From positions 1 to 6,969 of the forward strand of contig JANXWU010000355.1 in the NCBI GenBank assembly GCA_025350985.1: a stretch of 6,969 bases of DNA, given 5' to 3'. The notes beneath the pieces were generated by a model. That model saw only the letters and a list, made by a program, of their open reading frames with translations, was not told where the DNA came from and did not search any database. A program made the position numbers and the translations under genes. Of this stretch, positions 1 through 4,469 are shown one piece after another (the first letter of the stretch is position 1; every line of letters begins with the position of its first letter). The stretch is from Spartobacteria bacterium (GTDB lineage: Bacteria > Verrucomicrobiota > Verrucomicrobiia > Chthoniobacterales > Chthoniobacteraceae).

Positions 1-2
1 AG

Positions 3-752
3 GCGTTGGGCGCGAAGCCGCTGGGGTTTGCGGAAATGAAGGACGCGTGCCTGGCGGCGGGGGAGAAGCTGAAGCCGTTTGTGACGAACACGACGGTGTG
101 GTTGCACGAGGCGCTGAAGGCGAAGCGGGAGATTTTGTTCGAGGGGGCGCAGGGGACTTTTCTCGATATCGATCACGGGACGTATCCGTTCGTGACGTCG
201 TCGAACACGACGAGCGGCGGGGCGTGCACGGGTTCGGGGGTGCCGCCGCAGCGGATCGACCGGGTGATGGGCGTGATGAAGGCCTACACGACGCGGGTGG
301 GGGGCGGGCCGTTCCCGACCGAGGATCAAGGCGTGAGCGACTTGCTGCACGGGATGGGGCGGGAGTTCGGCGCGACGACCGGACGCGCGCGGCGTTGTGG
401 GTGGTTCGACGCGGTGGCGACGCGCTACGCGGCGATCGTGAACGGCATCGACGACCTCGCGATCACGAATCTCGACGGGTTGGACACGGTGGAGCGGCTC
501 AAAGTTTGCACGGGCTACAAGCTCGGTCGCAAGACGCTCGCGCATCCGCCATCGGACGCCGATCTACTCGCGCAGTGCGTGCCGATTTACCTCGAGATGG
601 ACGGCTGGAACACGCCGACGGATGGGGTGAAAAGTTTCCGCGAGCTGCCGAAGAACGCGCAGGTTTATTTGAAGAAAATCTCGGAGTTGACGGAAGCGAA
701 GCTGCGGATTTTCAGCGTGGGGCCGAATCGGGATCAGACGTTCACATTGTAG
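3..752 (+). CDS. purA: Adenylosuccinate synthetase, C-terminal part (5' end outside window)
   Basis: The product joins IMP and aspartate using GTP to give adenylosuccinate, the first committed step from IMP to AMP, in the cytoplasm. About 249 codons are present. The reading frame is open to the left edge, so the N-terminal P-loop region (roughly 170-180 residues in a typical 420-430 residue enzyme) lies outside the window. The family signature is clear: FEGAQGTFLDIDHGTYP followed by VTSSNTT at about nt 138-210, GGGPFPTE near 300-324, TTGRARRCGWFD near 376-413, and the terminal SVGPNRDQT close to the stop. The C-terminus has the usual length and the TAG stop is at 750-752. A 7-nt repeat tract begins on the next base and has stops in all three frames. 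The in-frame TTG at 6-8 is an internal Leu codon and not a start. Identification is very secure; only the start is unknown. Confidence 0.97.
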   Translation, partial: ALGAKPLGFAEMKDACLAAGEKLKPFVTNTTVWLHEALKAKREILFEGAQGTFLDIDHGTYPFVTSSNTTSGGACTGSGVPPQRIDRVMGVMKAYTTRVGGGPFPTEDQGVSDLLHGMGREFGATTGRARRCGWFDAVATRYAAIVNGIDDLAITNLDGLDTVERLKVCTGYKLGRKTLAHPPSDADLLAQCVPIYLEMDGWNTPTDGVKSFRELPKNAQVYLKKISELTEAKLRIFSVGPNRDQTFTL

Positions 753-783
753 ATTGCTGATTTCTGATTTCTGATTGCTGATT
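753..783 (+). repeat. 7-nt tandem repeat tract 1 (ATTGCTG/ATTTCTG orientation)
   Basis: The four units are ATTGCTG, ATTTCTG, ATTTCTG, ATTGCTG, followed by a final ATT. The tract starts directly after the purA stop and ends 3 nt before the ATG of the next gene. In this orientation it contains TGA stops in all three forward frames. It is inverted relative to tract 2 (1149-1176) and nearly identical to tract 3 (1887-1917). Confidence 0.93.
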
Positions 784-786
784 GAA

Positions 787-1182
787 ATGACGCCGGACGA
801 GTTGCGAGAGCGGACAAAGAGTTTTGCTTTGCGATGCCTGCAAGCGGCGGAGGCGCTGCCGAAGTCGATCACGGGGCGAACCATTTCCAGCCAGCTTGCC
901 CGATCAGCGACGTCGGTGGCGGCGAACTATCGGGCGGCGTGCCGGGCGCGTTCGCAGGCGGATTTCATTTCCAAAATCGCCGTGGTGCAGGAAGAGGCGG
1001 ACGAGACGGGATTCTGGCTGGACCTCGCCGTGCAGGCGGGTGTGCTGCCGGAGAAGAAGTTGCGCCCGCTCATCGTCGAGGCCGACGAACTCACCGCGAT
1101 CTTCGCTGCCTCGCACATCTCGGCGACGCGCCACAAAAAGCGTCTGCCCAATCAGCAATCAGCGATCAGAAATCAGCCATGA
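787..1182 (+). CDS. Four-helix-bundle protein (23S rRNA-intervening-sequence / S23 type)
   Basis: This 131-residue protein belongs to the four-helix-bundle family often annotated as '23S rRNA-intervening sequence protein'. The pattern is typical: an N-terminal helix MTPDELRERTKSFALR, then LPKSITGRTISSQLARSAT, SVAANYRAACRARSQADF, a helix KIAVVQEEADETGFWLDL, and a last helix PLIVEADELTAIFAASH. There is no signal peptide or membrane segment. The biochemical role of free-standing members is not established; the related Avd protein of diversity-generating retroelements has the same fold. ATG at 787 is preferred because translation from the in-frame TTG at 775 would only add repeat-encoded residues. 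No Shine-Dalgarno is seen. The last ten residues (122-131, NQQSAIRNQP) are encoded by or directly follow repeat tract 2 and are probably not part of the native fold. The gene lies between inverted copies of the 7-nt repeat, as if inserted between purA and uppS. Its stop overlaps the uppS start. Confidence 0.9.
   Translation: MTPDELRERTKSFALRCLQAAEALPKSITGRTISSQLARSATSVAANYRAACRARSQADFISKIAVVQEEADETGFWLDLAVQAGVLPEKKLRPLIVEADELTAIFAASHISATRHKKRLPNQQSAIRNQP
1149..1176 (+). repeat. 7-nt tandem repeat tract 2 (CAATCAG/AAATCAG orientation)
   Basis: The four units are CAATCAG, CAATCAG, CGATCAG, AAATCAG. This is the reverse complement of the tract 1 motif. It lies inside the coding sequence of the four-helix-bundle gene, encodes its tail, and ends 2 nt before the uppS ATG. 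In this orientation the tract has no stop codon in any forward frame. Confidence 0.92.
1179..1182 (+). promoter_or_regulatory. ATGA stop-start overlap (translational coupling)
   Basis: The uppS ATG (1179-1181) and the TGA (1180-1182) of the upstream gene share ATGA. The bases before the ATG are repeat sequence (AAATCAGCC) with no Shine-Dalgarno. Expression of uppS therefore probably depends on ribosomes finishing the small upstream gene. Coupling is an inference; the overlap is directly visible. Confidence 0.7.
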
Positions 1183-1877
1183 CCCCGCCTCGCCACATCG
1201 CCATCATCATGGATGGCAACGGACGCTGGGCGCGGGAGCGCGGGCTGCCGCGCATCCGCGGACACGAGGAGGGCGCGGAGTCGGTGCGGGCGGTCCTGCG
1301 CGCGTGCGGCGAGGCGGGCGTCGAGTTCCTCACGGTGTATGCTTTTTCCACTGAGAACTGGAAGCGCCCGGAAGCGGAAGTCGCGGCACTGATGGGGTTG
1401 CTGGAGCATTTTCTGAAACAGGAGACGCCGGAACTAATGGCGCAGAACGTCCGGCTCCAAGCGATCGGACGGATCACGGATTTGCCGGAGGCGTGCCAGC
1501 GTGAACTCCATCGCGCGATCGAGACGACGGCGAAAAACACCGGCGTGACGCTCATCCTCGCGTTGAGCTACAGCGGTCGCATCGAGATCATCGACGGCTT
1601 GCGCAGCCTAGTGCGGGCCGTGCGCGAGGGGCACATCGATGAGGCGATGATCGACCCGGAGATGTTCAGCCAGCATCTTTACACGCGCTCTTTTCCCGAC
1701 CCCGACCTGCTCATTCGCACCTCCGGCGAGATGCGCATTTCCAATTTTCTCCTGTGGCAAATGAGCTACACGGAAATCTACGTGACGCCGAAACTCTGGC
1801 CGGATTTCCGCAAAGAGGAACTGCTGGAAGCGCTGCGGGACTACAGCCAGCGACAGCGCCGGTATGGAGGAGTGTGA
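1179..1877 (+). CDS. uppS: Isoprenyl (undecaprenyl) diphosphate synthase, cis type
   Basis: This 232-residue cis-prenyltransferase adds isopentenyl diphosphate units to farnesyl diphosphate, making the C55 lipid carrier for peptidoglycan and other envelope polymers. It works as a soluble or membrane-associated dimer. All signature blocks are present: HIAIIMDGNGRWA with the catalytic Asp at residue 12, RGHEEG (27-32), VYAFSTENWKRP (53-64), ALSYSGRIEI, and DPDLLIRTSGE (174-184) followed by SNFLLWQMSYTEIYV and LWPDF. Length matches the family. ATG 1179 is chosen because the conserved block starts at residue 6; any upstream extension in this frame would read the four-helix-bundle gene out of frame. 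The gene is not followed by cdsA, its common neighbour elsewhere, but by repeat tract 3 and a regulator. The chain length of the product cannot be read from sequence alone. Confidence 0.97.
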   Translation: MTPPRHIAIIMDGNGRWARERGLPRIRGHEEGAESVRAVLRACGEAGVEFLTVYAFSTENWKRPEAEVAALMGLLEHFLKQETPELMAQNVRLQAIGRITDLPEACQRELHRAIETTAKNTGVTLILALSYSGRIEIIDGLRSLVRAVREGHIDEAMIDPEMFSQHLYTRSFPDPDLLIRTSGEMRISNFLLWQMSYTEIYVTPKLWPDFRKEELLEALRDYSQRQRRYGGV

Positions 1878-1886
1878 GCGGCGCAG

Positions 1887-1917
1887 ATTGTTGATTTCTG
1901 ATTTCTGATTGCTGATT
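1887..1917 (+). repeat. 7-nt tandem repeat tract 3 (ATTGTTG/ATTTCTG orientation)
   Basis: The units are ATTGTTG, ATTTCTG, ATTTCTG, ATTGCTG, plus ATT. It lies 9 nt after the uppS stop. It differs from tract 1 at one base in 31. Extending to 1885-1922 against 751-788 gives 36 matches in 38. The rest of the gap (1918-1970) shows no recognisable promoter or terminator. Confidence 0.92.
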
Positions 1918-1970
1918 AAAATCCAAACGCCGGGTGATTTTGTGTATCTGTGGACTTTCCCACCGCCCAA

Positions 1971-3422
1971 ATGAACAAGACGCAAACTATCCTCGTGGTC
2001 GATCCCGAGACCGACTTCCTCGACTGGGTGCAACACCAGTTGCAGACGCCAACGACGCGCGTGATCACCGCCACCAAGTCGGACGAGGCGTTCAAAATCT
2101 TCCGCGAAGAACAGCCCGAACTCCTGATCGCGGAGACGCACCTCAATCCAATCAGCGGGATGGAACTGCTCGCCAAAGTGCGGCAGTTCGACTCGAACGC
2201 GATGGTCATCCTCACCAGCGCCTTCGGCACGACGCAGGCCGTGATCGAGGGGATGAAACTCGGCGCGTTCGATTTTTTGCGGAAGGAAGCGCTGCCGTTC
2301 AATTTGAAAGTGGTCGTCGATGCCGCGCTCAAGCAGCAGGCCGAGACGCGGGCGGCGACCACGTTCAAACCGCAGCTCACCGTCGAGGAGCATCAGGACT
2401 CGATCGTCGGGAAATCGGAGGCGATGCAGCAAGTGTTCAAACTCATCGGCCGCGTCTCGCACAGCGATGCGCCCGTGATGATCACCGGCGAGAGCGGCAC
2501 CGGCAAAGAAATCGTCGCGCGCGCGATTCATCATTATTCGCAGCGCGAGGCGAAGAGTTTCGTCGCGATCAACTGCGCCGCCATTCCCGAGCAGCTTCTG
2601 GAAAGCGAGCTGTTCGGCCACGAAAAAGGATCGTTCACCGGCGCGACGAATCAGCGCATCGGTCGGTTCGAGCAATGCCACGGCGGCACGCTTTTTCTCG
2701 ACGAAATCGGCGACATGCCGATGCCATTGCAGGGTAAGATTTTGCGCGTGTTGCAAGACGGCGAATACTCGCGTGTCGGCGGCAACACCACGCTCAAATC
2801 CGACGTGCGCATCATCGCCGCGACCAACCGCAACCTCGAACAGGAAGTCGCGAACAAGACTTTTCGCGAAGACCTTTTCTACCGGCTCAACGTCGTGCGC
2901 ATCCACCTGCCCCCGCTGCGTCAGCGCACCGAGGACATCCGATTGCTCGCCGAGTATTTTTTGAAAAAAGTCACGACGCAAAAGCATCTGCCGCATCTGC
3001 GTTTGAGCGAAGAGGCGGTGCGCGTGCTCGAAGGCCACGCGTGGCCGGGCAATGTGCGCGAATTGGAAAACACGATTCAGCGCGTGTGCGTGCTGGCGAC
3101 CAGCGACTTGCTTTTGCCCAAGGACATTCCGCTCGGCGCATTGGAAACCCCGGCGGAAGGCGTCGCGGCCAACGCCATTTCCGGCCTCGCGGCCCATGCC
3201 CCGGTCACGGTGGAAGCCGCCATCGAAGTGCTGCTCAAAGCCGCGCAAGCGAAACCCGGCACCGAGCTTTTGCCGTGGCTCGAACACGAGTTCACGCTCT
3301 TCGCGATGCGCGCGACGCAGGGAAATCAAGTGCGCGCGTCGAAGCTGCTCGGCATCACCCGCGCGACGCTGCGCAAACGCATCGAGCGCTACGGCATCAC
3401 GAAGGAACTGAACATCCAGTGA
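1971..3422 (+). CDS. NtrC-family sigma-54-dependent response regulator with altered phosphorylation site
   Basis: This 483-residue protein has receiver, AAA+ and Fis-type HTH domains in the usual NtrC order. The receiver is residues 5-121. The central domain (about 144-375) has Walker A GESGTGKE (173-180), the sigma-54 contact loop GSFTGA (220-225, a variant of GAFTGA), Walker B GGTLFLDEIGD (238-248), FREDLFYRLNVVRIHLPPLRQR (298-319) and sensor II WPGNVREL (358-365). The HTH is about 452-476 (NQVRASKLLGITRATLRKR). It should remodel sigma-54 RNA polymerase at enhancer-dependent promoters. The receiver is abnormal: alignment on the SG of ISGMELL puts Glu55 (codon GAG, 2133-2135) at the phospho-Asp, and the acidic pair reads D11-P12. 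Ser83 and Lys105 are kept. ATG 1971 is preferred over GTG 1950 because ILVVD then begins at residue 7, as usual. No histidine kinase gene is in the window. Family assignment is secure; target genes are unknown. Confidence 0.95.
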   Translation: MNKTQTILVVDPETDFLDWVQHQLQTPTTRVITATKSDEAFKIFREEQPELLIAETHLNPISGMELLAKVRQFDSNAMVILTSAFGTTQAVIEGMKLGAFDFLRKEALPFNLKVVVDAALKQQAETRAATTFKPQLTVEEHQDSIVGKSEAMQQVFKLIGRVSHSDAPVMITGESGTGKEIVARAIHHYSQREAKSFVAINCAAIPEQLLESELFGHEKGSFTGATNQRIGRFEQCHGGTLFLDEIGDMPMPLQGKILRVLQDGEYSRVGGNTTLKSDVRIIAATNRNLEQEVANKTFREDLFYRLNVVRIHLPPLRQRTEDIRLLAEYFLKKVTTQKHLPHLRLSEEAVRVLEGHAWPGNVRELENTIQRVCVLATSDLLLPKDIPLGALETPAEGVAANAISGLAAHAPVTVEAAIEVLLKAAQAKPGTELLPWLEHEFTLFAMRATQGNQVRASKLLGITRATLRKRIERYGITKELNIQ

Positions 3423-3425
3423 AGA

Positions 3426-3443
3426 ATTTCTGATTGCTGATTT
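3426..3443 (+). repeat. 7-nt tandem repeat tract 4 (ATTTCTG/ATTGCTG orientation)
   Basis: Two units plus ATTT begin 4 nt after the response-regulator stop. CTGATTGCTGATTT at 3430-3443 is the exact reverse complement of 3497-3510 in tract 5, so the two can form a 14-bp stem with a 53-nt loop. Confidence 0.85.
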
Positions 3444-3460
3444 GTCCAAAGACGCGCGCC

Positions 3461-4345
3461 ATGGGGAATCCTGGAAAATCAGAAATCAGAAATCAGAAAT
3501 CAGCAATCAGTTGGCTTTGGGATGGCGCGACCTTCACGCCCTGCGACTCACTGCCGCTGACCGACCGCGGCTTTCGCTACGGCATGTCGGTGTTTGAAAG
3601 CATTCGCGTTTGGAAAAACACGCCGCTGTATTTTGCCGCGCACGCCGAGCGCTTGCGTCACGCGTGCGAGCGGTGCGGTTTCCAAATTGATGACACGGCT
3701 CTCGCCTCCGCCGAAAAATTGCTCCGCGAAAACGGCGACGGCTTCGCGCGCATTTACGTCACCGCTGGCGATGGCCCTACCGTAGCACAGGCTTCCAGCC
3801 TGTCGCCGACGGCAGGCTTCCAGCCTGTCGTCGCGAACAACCGAATCGCCGTCTTCATCGAGCCGCGCGAAATCGTCTCGCTAGAAATCCACGCCCACGG
3901 CTATGCGCTCGCCCTTTCACCGGAACCGCATCGCCCGCTGTTCGGCGGACTAAAAACCGCCAACTACTGGGCCAACGCGCACGCGCTCGGACTCGCCCGC
4001 GCGCGTCGCTGCGACGAGGCGCTGCTTTTCAATTCAGCCGGCGAATTGATTTCGGCGTGCATGGCCAATGTCTTCGTCGTCTGCGGCGGAAAAATCGCCA
4101 CGTCATCGCTCGAAGCCGGCGCGCGCGACGGCGTCATTCGCGCGTGGATTTGCGAGCGGCGCGAAGTCGAACAACGCGCACTCACGCGCGCCGACCTCGC
4201 GCACGCCGACGAGATTTTCCTCACGAACAGTTGGCTTGGCGTGATGCCCGTCGCGTCGCTTGAAGATCGCCCGCTTGAATCTAAACTGGTCGCCACTTCG
4301 CTGCGCGTGGACTACGAGCGCGCCCTCCAAAACCAGTCAACCTGA
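3461..4345 (+). CDS. pabC: Class IV PLP aminotransferase-fold enzyme, probably aminodeoxychorismate lyase
   Basis: This 294-residue fold-type IV PLP enzyme most resembles PabC, which splits 4-amino-4-deoxychorismate into p-aminobenzoate and pyruvate for folate. Visible blocks are WLWDGATFTP, LTDRGFRYGMSVFES (33-47), the PLP lysine in GGLKTANYWANAHAL (Lys165), ELISACMANVFVV, ARDGVIRAW, and a C-terminal NSWLGVMPV that recalls E. coli PabC (NALMPVMPV). Branched-chain or D-amino-acid aminotransferase remains possible. Oddities: the Glu normally six residues before the Asn of the xNxF block is Ser198 (TCG, 4052-4054). Residues 6-17 are encoded by the 7-nt repeat because no native start codon lies nearer WLWDG. 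Residues about 108-125 come from a hairpin-type repeat. The stop codon lies in another repeat element. ATG 3461 is taken as start; TTG 3434 is an alternative and no clear Shine-Dalgarno supports either. No pabA or pabB is adjacent. The class is secure, the exact enzyme less so. Confidence 0.85.
   Translation: MGNPGKSEIRNQKSAISWLWDGATFTPCDSLPLTDRGFRYGMSVFESIRVWKNTPLYFAAHAERLRHACERCGFQIDDTALASAEKLLRENGDGFARIYVTAGDGPTVAQASSLSPTAGFQPVVANNRIAVFIEPREIVSLEIHAHGYALALSPEPHRPLFGGLKTANYWANAHALGLARARRCDEALLFNSAGELISACMANVFVVCGGKIATSSLEAGARDGVIRAWICERREVEQRALTRADLAHADEIFLTNSWLGVMPVASLEDRPLESKLVATSLRVDYERALQNQST
3476..3510 (+). repeat. 7-nt tandem repeat tract 5 (AAATCAG/CAATCAG orientation)
   Basis: Four AAATCAG units are followed by CAATCAG, the longest tract in the window. 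It falls within the start region of the pabC-like gene and is translated as its residues 6-17. It has no stop in any forward frame and forms an inverted pair with tract 4. Confidence 0.94.
3788..3830 (+). repeat. Two copies of an 18-nt hairpin-forming repeat inside pabC
   Basis: CAGGCTTCCAGCCTGTCG occurs at 3788-3805 and again, identically, at 3813-3830 (25-nt period). Each copy holds a perfect 6-bp inverted repeat, CAGGCT and AGCCTG, around TCC. Copy 1 is read as QASSLS and copy 2, one base out of phase, within AGFQPV. Together they form a loop between IYVTAGDGP and RIAVFIEP. Similar AQASSL-type peptides are recalled from Verrucomicrobiota and Planctomycetota proteins. Confidence 0.88.
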
Positions 4346-4425
4346 GCGAGTCTGCCGAGCGAAGAATCGCCAACGACTTCGGCGGCAAAGCGGCAGGAAA
4401 AGGAAGCTGGCGATCCCAGGATGAC
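4336..4425 (+). repeat. Candidate 90-nt imperfect inverted-repeat element overlapping the pabC stop
   Basis: The left end GTCAACCTGAG (4336-4346) matches the reverse complement of the right end CCCAGGATGAC (4415-4425) at 9 of 11 positions. An inner perfect 7-bp pair, ATCGCCA (4366-4372) and TGGCGAT (4408-4414), follows after an 18-nt left-side bulge. The pabC TGA (4343-4345) lies in the left end. No T-run follows, so it is not a typical terminator. The GTCATCCTG end resembles ends of small interspersed elements seen in other bacteria; this is a recollection. The remaining gap to mfd (4426-4469) shows no clear promoter or ribosome binding site. Confidence 0.5.
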
Positions 4426-4469
4426 AAATCGTTTGTAACGCAAGCGTGTGGCGAAGCTGATTGCCCGAC

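Noticed and set aside
834..1178. Possible N-terminal extension of uppS in the same frame
   Set aside because: It would read the four-helix-bundle gene out of frame and gives Gly/Ala/Arg-rich sequence. The conserved synthase block starts just after ATG 1179.
787..1182. Diversity-generating retroelement, because the protein shares the Avd fold
   Set aside because: No reverse transcriptase, template repeat or variable repeat is visible in the window. The sequence fits the general four-helix-bundle family.
1918..1970. Sigma-54 or sigma-70 promoter before the regulator
   Set aside because: No TGGCAC-N5-TTGC pattern and no convincing -35/-10 pair could be found.
1608..3449. A 613-codon open frame on the minus strand opposite the response regulator
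   Set aside because: It is rich in Arg, His, Phe and Leu with no recognisable domain, and it covers a gene with full NtrC-family motifs on the plus strand. It is a shadow produced by GC-rich codon use, and it even reads through repeat tract 3.
753..3510. CRISPR array
   Set aside because: Units are 7 nt, contiguous and without unique spacers, and the tracts are scattered between genes in both orientations. No cas gene is present.
4366..4414. Rho-independent terminator after pabC
   Set aside because: The inner stem is only 7 bp with a 35-nt loop and no T-run follows, so an interspersed element is a better reading.
4456..4462. Single CTGATTG before mfd as a sixth repeat tract
   Set aside because: One 7-nt match without tandem units is expected by chance.
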